Source of the DNA: Rhodanobacteraceae bacterium
GTDB taxonomy: Bacteria > Pseudomonadota > Gammaproteobacteria > Xanthomonadales > Rhodanobacteraceae
Length of the DNA: 64,000 nt
Assembly: GCA_004299555.1 (NCBI GenBank)
Contig: SCQU01000026.1
Coordinates: forward strand, 1 to 64,000
Reading direction: 5' to 3'
Numbering within the stretch: the stretch's first letter is position 1; each line of letters opens with the position of its first letter. Below, in pieces: positions 45,712 to 54,873 of the stretch. The position numbers and the translations under genes are program-made. The notes beneath the pieces were generated by a model. The model searched no databases. It worked only from the letters and a program-made list of their open reading frames with translations, and was not told where the DNA came from.

Positions 45712-48504
45712 ATGTTGCAAACCTTGTGCGTTGCCTGCCTCGCACTTGCTGCCGGTCTTGCGGGTGGGGTATCAGGTGCTGCGCCGACCCCGTCCGCGCC
45801 GGCGGCAGTCATGCCGCCTTCCTTGTTCGCGTCCCTGCACTGGCGTTTTATCGGCCCCTATCGGGGTGGTCGTACGGATGCGGTCGCGGGGGTCCCAGGC
45901 AAGCCCGCCGTCGCGTACATTGGTACGGTCGACGGCGGCGTCTTCAAGACGATCGACGCCGGCACCACGTGGCAGTTGTTGTTCCAGCACGAACCGGTCT
46001 CTTCGATCGGCGCGATTGCCATCGCGCGCTCCAATCCGAACATCATTTACGTCGGCAGCGGCGAAAACACCATCCGCACGGACGCCACCTACGGCGACGG
46101 TGTCTACCGGTCTCACGATGCCGGTAAAACCTGGCAACACGTGGGCCTGGACGATGCGCGCCACATCGGGCGCATCCTCGTAAGCCCTGCCGATCCGAAC
46201 GATGTCCTGGTGGCCGCACTGGGACACGCCTGGGGAACCAACGTCCAACGCGGGGTGTTTCTCAGCACCGATGGCGGCCAGCACTGGAAGAAAACCCTGT
46301 ACGTCAACGACCACACCGGCGCCATCGATCTGGCCCGCGATCCTGCGCGCCCGCAGAGCGTTTACGCCAGCACCTGGAACATGAACCGCCCGCCGTGGTT
46401 CCAGTACGCGCCGCTGCACTGTCCCGGCGCTGCGCTCTACCACTCCGGTGACGGCGGCAAGACCTGGCAGAAGCTCGCAATGCACGGGTTGCCGCCGGAC
46501 ATGGGCCGCGTCGGCATCGCGGCGGCGGACGCAAAATCAGGTGCGCGCATCTACGCGATCGTAAGCACCGGTACCCCGGCCGGCGCCAACAGCGGCGGCG
46601 CCGGCAGCGGCTTGTATCGCTCCGACGACGGCGGCACCAGCTGGGCGCTGGTCAACAGCACGCCCCGTTTGCTGGGGCGCGGCTGGTACTTCGGGCGTAT
46701 TGCGGTCGATCCCGGCAACCCCGACGTGCTGTACATCCCCAACACCACGCTGTATCGCTCAACCGACGGCGGCAAGCATTTCACGGCGCTCAAGGGATCG
46801 CCGGACGGCGACGACCTGCAGCGCTTGTGGGTCGACCCCAAGGATCCCGACCACCTGGTCGCCACCGCCGATCAGGGCGGGTCGGTCAGCCTCGACGACG
46901 GCGCGACCTGGTCAGGCTGGTTCAATCAGCCGAGCGCCCAGATCTATCACATCAGCACGGACGATGCGGTGCCGTTCAACGTGTACGCCACGCAACAGGA
47001 TTCCGGCGCCCTGATGATCCACTCGCGCGGGCGCAGCGGCATCATCACCAACCACGACTGGCGGCCGGTGGCGGGCGGTGGCGAGTCGGGCTACATCTTC
47101 CCGAAAAAAGGCGACCCGAACATCATCTACGGATCGTCGGCGGGCGGCATGGTGGCGACCTATGACCTGAAAACCGAAGTCACCACTCCGATCCCTCCGC
47201 AACCGCCGGTACCGTTCGGTGCCAAGCCCACGGCAGCCGGCTATTCGGCGCCATGGAACACTGCGCTGGCACCGTCGCCGTTCAACGCCGACACGCTCTT
47301 TGCCGGCACCCGAAAAGTCTTCGAGACCACGGATGCCGGCAAGCACTGGCACGCCATCAGCCCGGTCCTCACAGGCTGGAACCCCAACGCGCACTGCCCG
47401 GGCATGCCCACCCGCAAGAGCGCCGCCGAATGCGGTTATTCGGTTGTCTACGCGCTCGCGGTGTCGCCGGTACAGCCGGGCATCATCTGGGCGGGGACCG
47501 ATGACGGCCGCCTGTGGGTCACGCGCGACGATGGCAAGCATTGGAGCAAGGTTGCGCCCCCCGGATTGGGTCCGTGGAGCCGGATGGACACCATCGCCGC
47601 CGACCCCCGGCAGGCGGGTACCGCTTACGTTGCCGTCGATCGCCACGAAGTCGATGACCTGAAGCCCTATATCTACATTACCCACGATTTTGGCCAACAC
47701 TGGCGCAGGGCGGCAAGCGGCATTCCCGACGGTGATTATGTACACGTCGTCCGCCCCGACCCCGCGCGCCGCGGGCTGCTGTACGCCGGCACCGAGCAGG
47801 GTGTGTTCGTCTCCTTCAACGACGGCCATGCCTGGCAATCGCTGCAATTGAACCTGCCGACCAGCTCCATACGCGACCTGCGGGTGCACGCGGGCGACCT
47901 GATTGTCGCCACCCACGGGCGCGGCATCTGGATCCTTGACGACATCGCGCCGTTGCGCCAGGCCGACGCCGCGACCGCCCAGAGCGCGGTCCATCTGTAC
48001 CGGCCGCAGCCCGCGGTCGAGTTCAGCCTGGGCATTTATCCCGGTGAAGCGCGCCCGCCCGAAGTTGCGCACGCCGCCAACCCGCCCACCGGCGCCATCA
48101 TCGATTACTGGCTGGGGCAAGACATGCACGGACCGGTCACCCTGGCGATCTACGACGCCAGCGGCGAACTGGTGCGCCGTTATTCGAGCGCGGCCCAACC
48201 AGTGACGATGCCGCCGGCCAACTTTCCGAAGTACTACCGCGCACCGCCTGCCATCCTTCCCGCCCAAACGGGTGCCAATCGTTTTGTGTGGAACTTCCGC
48301 GGCACGCCGCCGTCCGGTCCGGCCCATTGGGCAAGCCCCGCGGTACTGTGCCGTACGCCGCGTGGACCGCTTGGGCCGTGGATGCCGCCAGGACGCTATC
48401 GCGTGGTGCTCACGGTGGACGGCAAGCAGTACAATCAGCCGCTCACCGTACGCCCCAATCCGTACGGCTGGCACCCGGTCGTGCCACACCCCGGCGCTTG
48501 TTGA
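45712..48504 (+). CDS. Secreted BNR/Asp-box (VPS10/sortilin-like) propeller protein
   Basis: The 930-residue protein has a signal peptide (MLQTLCVACLALAAGLAGGV, cleaved near VSGA). Many Asp-box/BNR units of the form (S/T)xDxGxxW follow (GVYRSHDAGKTW, GVFLSTDGGQHW, ALYHSGDGGKTW, GLYRSDDGGTSW, FETTDAGKHW, ITHDFGQHW), so it is probably one or two beta-propellers. A final domain of about 200 residues resembles the FlgD-like region (GPVTLAIYDASGELVR) seen at the end of such proteins. Relatives include glycosidases and VPS10-type proteins, but no catalytic residues can be assigned. The ATG at 45712 gives the signal peptide; a GTG at 45685 is possible. Confidence 0.82.
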   Translation: MLQTLCVACLALAAGLAGGVSGAAPTPSAPAAVMPPSLFASLHWRFIGPYRGGRTDAVAGVPGKPAVAYIGTVDGGVFKTIDAGTTWQLLFQHEPVSSIGAIAIARSNPNIIYVGSGENTIRTDATYGDGVYRSHDAGKTWQHVGLDDARHIGRILVSPADPNDVLVAALGHAWGTNVQRGVFLSTDGGQHWKKTLYVNDHTGAIDLARDPARPQSVYASTWNMNRPPWFQYAPLHCPGAALYHSGDGGKTWQKLAMHGLPPDMGRVGIAAADAKSGARIYAIVSTGTPAGANSGGAGSGLYRSDDGGTSWALVNSTPRLLGRGWYFGRIAVDPGNPDVLYIPNTTLYRSTDGGKHFTALKGSPDGDDLQRLWVDPKDPDHLVATADQGGSVSLDDGATWSGWFNQPSAQIYHISTDDAVPFNVYATQQDSGALMIHSRGRSGIITNHDWRPVAGGGESGYIFPKKGDPNIIYGSSAGGMVATYDLKTEVTTPIPPQPPVPFGAKPTAAGYSAPWNTALAPSPFNADTLFAGTRKVFETTDAGKHWHAISPVLTGWNPNAHCPGMPTRKSAAECGYSVVYALAVSPVQPGIIWAGTDDGRLWVTRDDGKHWSKVAPPGLGPWSRMDTIAADPRQAGTAYVAVDRHEVDDLKPYIYITHDFGQHWRRAASGIPDGDYVHVVRPDPARRGLLYAGTEQGVFVSFNDGHAWQSLQLNLPTSSIRDLRVHAGDLIVATHGRGIWILDDIAPLRQADAATAQSAVHLYRPQPAVEFSLGIYPGEARPPEVAHAANPPTGAIIDYWLGQDMHGPVTLAIYDASGELVRRYSSAAQPVTMPPANFPKYYRAPPAILPAQTGANRFVWNFRGTPPSGPAHWASPAVLCRTPRGPLGPWMPPGRYRVVLTVDGKQYNQPLTVRPNPYGWHPVVPHPGAC

Positions 48505-48535
48505 ATGCACGCCCGGCGGTACGCGCTGCCGGGCG

Positions 48536-48671
48536 CAACGACGCGCCGGCGTTTGCGCACAGGCCAATTACGTTGCCGGGGTTGGGCGGGATTTCGGGTT
48601 GCTACAGGATGACGTGGAGCATCCGCGCATCATCGCGACGGTGCGCGGTACCGGCGCGCGGCTGGCGCCCC
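48536..48671 (-). pseudogene. Decayed duplicate of the trmL 5' end
   Basis: On the minus strand it reads MLHVIL, then a stop codon where trmL has Tyr7, then [21 protein letters not shown]; after that, similarity stops. The upstream 50 bp also match. A hairpin GCCCGGC-N10-GCCGGGC (48511-48534), a possible terminator for the preceding gene, lies immediately beyond. The gap 48505-48907 otherwise contains only the small ORF described next. Confidence 0.85.
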
Positions 48672-48850
48672 GAATTGAACGCGAGCAGACGCGACCAGTC
48701 GATGGCTGCGTTGCCATCGAGGAAGTCCGCGACCACGGTCCGGGTCATGCGGTTCACCACCGCCGCGTAGGCCTGCGCGAATTCCTCGTTGTGCCGCCGC
48801 GCATCAGTGCCCAGCGGTTCGACGATGTCGATATAAAGGGATTGGCTCAT
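48602..48850 (-). pseudogene. Truncated small ORF downstream of the DNA methyltransferase
   Basis: The first 60 or so codons (MSQSLYIDIVEPLGTDARR...WSRLLAFNSG) are unique. The frame then runs into the duplicated trmL upstream region and ends after MLHVIL. It is on the same strand as the methyltransferase and begins 57 bp after its stop, the place where a cognate restriction enzyme gene often lies. No endonuclease motif (such as PD-ExK) can be seen in so short a piece, so a truncated restriction enzyme is only a hypothesis. Confidence 0.4.
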
Positions 48851-48907
48851 TCAAGACGCTTGGCATGAAACTGGCCGATGTGGGACGCGACCCAACCCCC
48901 GATCTCA

Positions 48908-49804
48908 TCATTCGCCGGTAGTGGCATAGGACCCCGGTTCTTCCGATAGATACGGCGGCCTGCTTTGGTCGCGCAGCTGCGTGCGCACGCGCGCAACATA
49001 GTCCGAATCGAGATCAATCCCTATCGCTGCACGCTGCAGCTCCAGGGCGGAGAACACCGTCGTCCCGGAACCCATGAAGGGGTCCAACACCACGTCGCCC
49101 GCTTCGGTGAACAACCGGATGAACCAGTCGGGCAGGGCCCGCGGAAACGCCGCACTGTGGTTGCGGTTGCCGCACTCGGTGGCCAGGTGCAATACGTTGG
49201 TGGGATAAGCCAGGTCGCGCCCGACCCAGTTCTCGATCTTCTTGCCGAACCCCGAGCCCACGTGTGACTCGTCCCGCTGGCGATCGGTGTCACTCAGGTT
49301 GCGCAGGCGCGTGCGTGCCCAGTCGCCGGTCGGTACCCGCACGGCGTCCTGAAACATGCGGAAGTGCTTGTGCAAGGTGAAATGCAGGCAACGCTCCCAG
49401 GCATCGCGAAAGCGGTTCGGCCAGCGGCCGGGATAGCAGTTCTTCTTGTGCCAAATGTATTCCTCGGTCCACCGCCACCCCTGCGCACGCAACGCGCAAA
49501 TGAGTTCCAGTACATAGGTGTGCCGCTCGCCATCGACCACCCGCTCCTTGATGTTGAGGACGAAGCTGCCTTCAGGCTTCAACACGCGCTTGAGCTCGGC
49601 CGCGATCGGCAAGAACCAGGCAACGTAATGGTCGGGGGCAACGCCGCCATAGGTGCGCTTGCGCTGGTCGGCGTAGGGTGGCGAGGTAACGATGAGATCC
49701 ACGCTGGCGTTGGCGATCCTGCGCAGTACGTCCAACGCATCGCCGGCATACAGCTGCGCCGCTGGCCGGTTGGGCAACGCCAGTGGTTTGGGTCGTGCGT
49801 TCAT
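48908..49804 (-). CDS. Site-specific DNA methyltransferase, beta class (probably N4-cytosine)
   Basis: The 298-residue SAM-dependent DNA methyltransferase has motif IV TSPPY at 40-44 and the SAM-binding motif DPFMGSGTTVFSALEL near the C-terminus; this order defines the beta class. Ser-Pro-Pro-Tyr favours N4-cytosine, although N6-adenine is possible. The central region (CYPGRWPNRFRDAWERCLHF) is probably the target-recognition part; specificity cannot be read. The start MNARPKP at 49804 lies 40 bp after the SDR stop. The expected restriction partner appears lost, so this may be an orphan. Confidence 0.88.
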   Translation of the reverse strand: MNARPKPLALPNRPAAQLYAGDALDVLRRIANASVDLIVTSPPYADQRKRTYGGVAPDHYVAWFLPIAAELKRVLKPEGSFVLNIKERVVDGERHTYVLELICALRAQGWRWTEEYIWHKKNCYPGRWPNRFRDAWERCLHFTLHKHFRMFQDAVRVPTGDWARTRLRNLSDTDRQRDESHVGSGFGKKIENWVGRDLAYPTNVLHLATECGNRNHSAAFPRALPDWFIRLFTEAGDVVLDPFMGSGTTVFSALELQRAAIGIDLDSDYVARVRTQLRDQSRPPYLSEEPGSYATTGE

Positions 49805-49844
49805 GCCAACAGCGTAGCCGATCCGCGGCTCATGGCGCGAGACC

Positions 49845-50543
49845 CTACCACGGCAATTGGGCGCCATCGTAGGCGACAAACCTGCCGCCCTCGGCAACCG
49901 TCGCGCGCTCGATCAGGCCGAGCAACGCGTGCGCGGACGCGGCCACTGCCAGCGTCGCGCCGGTGCCGCCCATCTCGCTCTTGACCCAGCCCGGGTGCAC
50001 CGCCAGCACGACGATCCCGCGCGGCGAGAGTTCTGCCGCCAGCCGCTTCACCGCCATGTTGAGCGCGGCCTTGCTCATGGCGTAGCTGACGGTGCGGAAA
50101 CTGGTCGATTGCGCGATCGAGCCCAGCTGCGAGGTGACGCACAGCACGCGCGGCCGATTGCCCAGCGCCAGCAGCGGGCACAACGCCTGCGTGAGCAACA
50201 GCGGCGCGGTCGCGTTTACCGCAAAACTCATCGCCAGCGCTTCGGCCTTGACGTTGCCGAAGCGCTCGCCCGACACCAGCACGCCGGCGTTGTTGACCAG
50301 CAGGTCGATACGCTGCAGGTGCGCCGCCGCGACCGGCGGCAGCGCGGAGATCGCTGCGCCATCGGCCACGTCCAGCGCGTGGATCGCCAGCCGCTCGCCA
50401 TGCGCGGCTGCCAGCGCCCTCAGCACCTCGGCGTGGAGCGGGTCGCGACAGCACGCCAGCACCCGCGCGCCGCGTTCCAGCAGCTCGGTCGTAAAGGCCA
50501 ACCCAAGCCCGCGGTTGGCGCCGGTGACGAGGCAACGCTGCAC
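49845..50543 (-). CDS. Short-chain dehydrogenase/reductase
   Basis: The 232-residue Rossmann enzyme has the cofactor motif VTGANRGLGLAF, the structural NNAG in IDLLVNNAGVLVSG, catalytic Ser in TSQLGSIAQS and Tyr-x3-Lys in VSYAMSKAAL. NADP is likely because of the downstream Arg in CCRDP. The substrate is unknown; CsgA/sniffer-like SDRs look similar. A GTG start at 50543 is chosen because AGAGGA lies 6 nt upstream; there is no suitable ATG. It is divergent from ubiE and upstream of the methyltransferase on the same strand. Confidence 0.85.
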   Translation of the reverse strand: MQRCLVTGANRGLGLAFTTELLERGARVLACCRDPLHAEVLRALAAAHGERLAIHALDVADGAAISALPPVAAAHLQRIDLLVNNAGVLVSGERFGNVKAEALAMSFAVNATAPLLLTQALCPLLALGNRPRVLCVTSQLGSIAQSTSFRTVSYAMSKAALNMAVKRLAAELSPRGIVVLAVHPGWVKSEMGGTGATLAVAASAHALLGLIERATVAEGGRFVAYDGAQLPW

Positions 50544-50623
50544 AGGGTTTCCTCTGGCCGTTGACAGTGTAACCCCGCGGCTGGCCGGCCTTGACACCGA
50601 CACGCAGCCACCGCGCGCGACCC

Positions 50624-50629
50624 TACAAT
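50624..50629 (+). promoter_or_regulatory. -10-like hexamer placed for a leaderless ubiE mRNA
   Basis: TACAAT is followed by GGGCGC and the ATG. A TTGACA at 50591 is too far upstream (27 bp) to pair with it. Confidence 0.45.
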
Positions 50630-50635
50630 GGGCGC

Positions 50636-51397
50636 ATGGACGAAACTCCCGCTTCCGCCGGCACGACCCACTTCGGCTACCGCACCGTTCCGGTGGCTGA
50701 AAAGCAGCACCTGGTCGGCCAGGTGTTCTCGTCGGTCGCCCGCAACTACGACGTGATGAACGATCTGATGTCCTTCGGCATCCACCGCCTGTGGAAGCGG
50801 CACTTCGTCGCGACCTCGGGCATACGCCGCGGCGACCGCGTGCTCGATCTGGCGGGTGGCACCGGCGACATCGCGGCGCTGGTGCTGCCGCGCGTGGGTG
50901 CGGCCGGCACGGTGACCCTGGCCGACATCAACGCCGACATGCTGAAGGTTGGCCGCGACCGGCTGCTCGATCGCGGCCTGCTCGAGGGCCTTGACTGGAC
51001 GCAGGCCAACGCCGAGGCGCTGCCGTTTCCGGATAACGCTTTCGATGCGGTGACCATCGCGTTCGGCCTGCGCAACGTCACCGACAAGGGTCGGGCCCTG
51101 CGCGAAATGCAGCGTGTGCTGAAGCCGGGCGGGCGCGTGCTGATCCTGGAATTTTCCAGGGTCAACCAGGCGTGGCTGGCGCCGCTGTACGACTTCCACT
51201 CCTTCAAGGTGCTGCCAAGGATCGGCAAGTGGGTCGCGCACGACGAGGCCAGCTACCGCTACCTTGCCGAATCGATCCGGAAGCACCCGGACCAGGCGAC
51301 ACTGAAGGCGATGCTCGAAGCCGCGGGTTTCCGGAACGTCCAGGTGCGCAACCTCTCGGCCGGCATCGTCGCGATCCACCGCGGCTACAAGGCCTGA
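50636..51397 (+). CDS. ubiE: Ubiquinone/menaquinone C-methyltransferase UbiE
   Basis: The 253-residue SAM-dependent enzyme methylates the quinone ring in ubiquinone (and, where present, menaquinone) synthesis. It has the family start [33 protein letters not shown], the SAM motif [29 protein letters not shown] and the C-terminal [17 protein letters not shown]. All are intact and the length is normal. No Shine-Dalgarno is seen and TACAAT is 6 nt upstream. It is divergent from the SDR gene and separated from ubiJ-ubiB by about 6 kb. Confidence 0.95.
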   Translation: MDETPASAGTTHFGYRTVPVAEKQHLVGQVFSSVARNYDVMNDLMSFGIHRLWKRHFVATSGIRRGDRVLDLAGGTGDIAALVLPRVGAAGTVTLADINADMLKVGRDRLLDRGLLEGLDWTQANAEALPFPDNAFDAVTIAFGLRNVTDKGRALREMQRVLKPGGRVLILEFSRVNQAWLAPLYDFHSFKVLPRIGKWVAHDEASYRYLAESIRKHPDQATLKAMLEAAGFRNVQVRNLSAGIVAIHRGYKA

Positions 51398-51473
51398 TCC
51401 AGGACTTTGCGCACGCTACGCGCAGCGTGCCGGGTGTTATGTTCACGCACCCCATCTGCGCGGACGCACGACC

Positions 51474-53159
51474 ATGAGCGAGCGCGGGCAGCCTGACGCC
51501 CCTTCATCGACCGCGGACCCTGAGCAGCCGGACAATCCCGCACGCCGGCGGCTGATCGGTGGCATGGCCATTGCCGGTGCGGCGCTGACCCTCGGCGGCT
51601 ACGCGACCGCTGGCTTGGCGCCCGCCGCCGACCGCGCGCTCGATGCGACGCTGCGCGAACGCATCCGCAACGTCATCGTCATCTACTGCGAAAACCGCAG
51701 CTTCAACCACCTGTTTGCCGATTTTCCGGGGCTTGAACAGCCGCTCTCGGCGCTGCCGCCGGCGCGCGCCCTGCAGCGCGACCGCGACGGCCGTGTGCTG
51801 AAGGCCCTGCCAAAAATCTGGCACGGCCTCGTCCCGCACCAGCAGGTGCTGGATGGCAAGACGTGGCAGATTGGCGAAGATGCCATCACCGGCCTTGCCA
51901 ACGCGCCGTGGGTGCTGCGCGCGGCCGACGGCACGCCGCTGCCCCACGCGCTCGTCACCGCCAGCCCGCTGCACGTTTTCTACCGCAACCAGATGCAGAT
52001 CAATGGCGGCGCCAACGACATGTTTGTCGCCTGGGGCAACCACGGCGCGCTGCCGATGGGCCGCTACGCGACGAGTGCGCAAAACTTCTACCTGTGGGCG
52101 CTCGCGCACGAGTACACCCTGTGCGACAACTTTTTCATGGGCGCGTTTGGCGGTTCGTTCCTCAACCACCAGTATCTCGTCGCCGCCGCGCCGCCCATCT
52201 ATCCGGACGCCGGCCGCAGCCCGGCCGGGCATCGGATCGCCCTGCTGGAAGGCAGCGACCCCGCAGGGACCCGCCTGCAACTCTCGGCCCGGTCCCCGGC
52301 GAGCGCCTTGCAGGGCCCGCCCAAGTTCGCCTCGCACGCCAGCCTCACGCCCGATTTTTACGCCGTCAACACGTTTGGCCCACCCTACGCGCCAAGCTTC
52401 AACACCGATCCCGCCGATGCGTTGCTCGCCAACTGGGCCAAGGCCGACATCCTGCCGCCGCAGCACCACCTCACGATTGGCGACACGCTGTCGGCCAGGG
52501 GCGTCGACTGGGCGTGGTATGGCGGCGGCTGGCAGATGGCGCTGGCGGGCCACGGCGATGACGGCGTCAGCGCCGCGTTTCCACGCAGCCCGAACTTCCA
52601 GCCACACCATCAGCCACTCAACTATTTCCTGAGCTTCGCGCCGGGGACCGAAGCGCGCCTGCGGCACCTGCGCGATGGCGGCGTGGGCCACACGGCCGCG
52701 ACCAACCACTTCATTGCCGACATCGAAGCCGGGCGCCTGCCGGCGGTGGCCTTCTACAAACCGCAGGGCAATTTCAACATGCACGCGGGCTATTCCGACC
52801 TCACGCTGGCCGACATCCACCTGCGGCACGTCATCGCGGCGCTGCGGAAAAGTCCGCAGTGGGCGCACGCGCTGGTCATCATCACGGTCGATGAAAACGG
52901 CGGCTGGTGGGATCACGTCGCGCCACCCAAGGCCGACCGCTGGGGCCCGGGCACGCGGATCCCGGCGCTCGTGGTCTCGCCGTGGGCCAAGCGGGGCCAC
53001 GTCGACCACACGGTCCTTGACACGGGATCGATCCAGCGTTTCCTCAACCGCCGCTTCGGCCTTGCGCCGTTGCCCGGCATCGTGCTGCGCGATGCCTCCA
53101 TGCGCAAACACAGCGGCGTCGCGCCCGGCGACCTTACCAGCACGCTGGAGCTGACCTGA
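51474..53159 (+). CDS. Tat-exported phosphoesterase (AcpA/phospholipase C-type)
   Basis: The 561-residue protein of the phosphoesterase family includes acid phosphatase AcpA and phosphatidylcholine phospholipase C. After a polar lead comes a twin-arginine-like signal (ARRRLIGGMAIAGAALTLGG), so it should be exported folded. Metal-binding signatures are VIVIYCENRSFNHLFADFPG near residue 68, GGSFLNHQYLVAA, and DENGGWWDHVAPPKADRWGPG near the C-terminus, where GPGTRIPALVVSPWAK is the conserved block. It probably liberates phosphate from organic substrates in the periplasm. The stop lies 2 nt before the next start, so it is co-transcribed with pip. Confidence 0.88.
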   Translation: MSERGQPDAPSSTADPEQPDNPARRRLIGGMAIAGAALTLGGYATAGLAPAADRALDATLRERIRNVIVIYCENRSFNHLFADFPGLEQPLSALPPARALQRDRDGRVLKALPKIWHGLVPHQQVLDGKTWQIGEDAITGLANAPWVLRAADGTPLPHALVTASPLHVFYRNQMQINGGANDMFVAWGNHGALPMGRYATSAQNFYLWALAHEYTLCDNFFMGAFGGSFLNHQYLVAAAPPIYPDAGRSPAGHRIALLEGSDPAGTRLQLSARSPASALQGPPKFASHASLTPDFYAVNTFGPPYAPSFNTDPADALLANWAKADILPPQHHLTIGDTLSARGVDWAWYGGGWQMALAGHGDDGVSAAFPRSPNFQPHHQPLNYFLSFAPGTEARLRHLRDGGVGHTAATNHFIADIEAGRLPAVAFYKPQGNFNMHAGYSDLTLADIHLRHVIAALRKSPQWAHALVIITVDENGGWWDHVAPPKADRWGPGTRIPALVVSPWAKRGHVDHTVLDTGSIQRFLNRRFGLAPLPGIVLRDASMRKHSGVAPGDLTSTLELT

Positions 53160-53161
53160 CG

Positions 53162-54121
53162 ATGCGCACGCTGTATCCCGCCATCGAGCCCTATCGCACG
53201 GAGCGCTTTCCGGTCAGCGACCGGCACACGCTGTACGTCGAGGAATGCGGGACGCCCGGCGGCATCCCCGTCGTCTTCCTGCATGGCGGCCCCGGCGCGG
53301 GCCTGGCGCCGTACCACCGGCGCTTCTTCGATCCTGCGCGCTGGCGCGTCGTCCTGTTCGACCAGCGCGGCGCGGGCCAGTCAACGCCCTTCGCCGACCT
53401 CACCGACAACACCACCTGGGACCTTGTCGCCGACATCGAACGCATCCGCACGCACCTTGGCATCGAGCGCTGGCTGGTGTTTGGCGGTTCGTGGGGCTCG
53501 ACCCTGGCGCTCGCGTACGCCGAAGCGCACCCGGCGCGGGTGACCGGCCTGGTCCTGCGCGGGATCTTCCTGGCCCGGCCCGAGGAAATCGCCTGGTTCT
53601 ACGAGGCCGGCGGCGCCTCGATGCTGTTGCCCGAATCCTGGCAGCGGTACGCCAGCGCCATCCCGGAAGCCGAACGCGGCCACATGCTGGACGCGTACTG
53701 GCAACGCCTGACCGCGGACGATGCGGCCACGCGCACCGCCGCCGCCCGTGCGTGGGGCGCGTGGGAAGGCAGCTCGCTCACGCTGGAGGAAAGCCCCGCC
53801 ACCGTCGCCGAGTTCGCCGAACCCAAGGTTGCAGTCAGCCTCGCCCGGATCGAAGCGCACTACTTCCGGCAGCACGCCTTCCTCCGACCCGACCAGCTGC
53901 TCCGCGAGGTCGGCAAAATCCGCCACCTGCCCGCCGTCATCGTGCAGGGCCGCTACGACCTCATCTGTCCGCGCAAAAGCGCGCACGACCTGCACGTCGC
54001 GTGGCCGGAAGCCGGCTACCACGTCGTCCTCTCCGGCCACGCGGCGTCCGAACCCGCGATCGTCGACCAACTGGTCGACGCGACCGACGCGTTCGCGGCG
54101 CGGTTGCGCCCGGCGGGCTGA
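53162..54121 (+). CDS. pip: Proline iminopeptidase
   Basis: The 319-residue alpha/beta hydrolase releases N-terminal proline from peptides. It shows the family opening YPAIEPYRTERFPVSDRHTLY, the oxyanion block VFLHGGPGAG, DQRGAGQSTPFADL, the nucleophile elbow GGSWGS, and catalytic Asp and His in RYDLICP and LSGHAASEP. The length is typical of the S33 family. It begins 2 nt after the phosphoesterase stop. A cytoplasmic location is expected, as there is no signal peptide. It converges with the oxidase operon across a 146-bp gap in which nothing else is recognised. Confidence 0.93.
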   Translation: MRTLYPAIEPYRTERFPVSDRHTLYVEECGTPGGIPVVFLHGGPGAGLAPYHRRFFDPARWRVVLFDQRGAGQSTPFADLTDNTTWDLVADIERIRTHLGIERWLVFGGSWGSTLALAYAEAHPARVTGLVLRGIFLARPEEIAWFYEAGGASMLLPESWQRYASAIPEAERGHMLDAYWQRLTADDAATRTAAARAWGAWEGSSLTLEESPATVAEFAEPKVAVSLARIEAHYFRQHAFLRPDQLLREVGKIRHLPAVIVQGRYDLICPRKSAHDLHVAWPEAGYHVVLSGHAASEPAIVDQLVDATDAFAARLRPAG

Positions 54122-54267
54122 GCGCCATCGACCGCGTGGGCGCCCATGACCCAGCCGCGCCCGCGGCAGGCCGCTGGACCTCGTAAAGCGCATGCCGCGG
54201 GGCGGAGGTGCGGACGCGCATCCGTTCCCGGTGGGCGATCCGCCGGAATGACCGGCACGGCTGGCCG

Positions 54268-54873
54268 TCAGCGGGGCCCGATGGGCGGATCCTTGCGCTC
54301 CGTGCGGCCGGTGTCGATGCGGCCCCACATGAGCTTCCAGGCCAGAATCAGGACGACGGCGCCGCCGATCCCGACCAGGTACTTGCCCAGGCGCTGCTGG
54401 TCATCCAGCAGGTAGTTGCTGCACAGGCGCACAGGCGACACCAGGTACAGCCAGCCCATCCGGAAACAGGTCGCAATCAGTTCGACCAGGAACACACCGC
54501 GCACCACGAAGCCCATGCGCGGCCAGCTCAGCGCGATGGCCGCGCCCAGCAACAGCGGGACGCTCAGGAATTTCGCCAGCGTGACGAGCGGAACGTCCAC
54601 CGCGGCATCCATCGCGCGTGGCAGCATCCATACCAGACCCGTCAACGACGCCAGCACGAGCCCACTCACGCCGCGATGGTTCCACGCGGCGAGGACGCGC
54701 CGCAACCGCGCCGGCGTCCCCTGTGCGAGCAGCCAGCCCGCCACGCCCAGCAGCGGGATCTGCACCAGCATCTGCAGGGTCATCATCGACTCCAGCCCGC
54801 GTCGCACGGGCGGGATCGCCAGCACCGCCCACAAGGCCGCGCCGGCGAGGCACCAACGGCCGGCCAAATTCAA
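54268..54873 (-). CDS. Multi-span membrane protein of the heme-copper oxidase operon
   Basis: The 201-residue protein has about six hydrophobic helices (for example LWAVLAIPPV, MLVQIPLLGVAGWLL, GLVLASLTGLVWMLP, VVRGVFLVELIATC) and a polar C-terminal tail. No family is recognised with confidence. Its position as the last gene of an operon with SCO and both oxidase subunits suggests an assembly factor (CtaG-like) or accessory subunit. The TTG start overlaps the SCO stop (TTGA), implying coupled translation. Confidence 0.7.
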   Translation of the reverse strand: MNLAGRWCLAGAALWAVLAIPPVRRGLESMMTLQMLVQIPLLGVAGWLLAQGTPARLRRVLAAWNHRGVSGLVLASLTGLVWMLPRAMDAAVDVPLVTLAKFLSVPLLLGAAIALSWPRMGFVVRGVFLVELIATCFRMGWLYLVSPVRLCSNYLLDDQQRLGKYLVGIGGAVVLILAWKLMWGRIDTGRTERKDPPIGPR

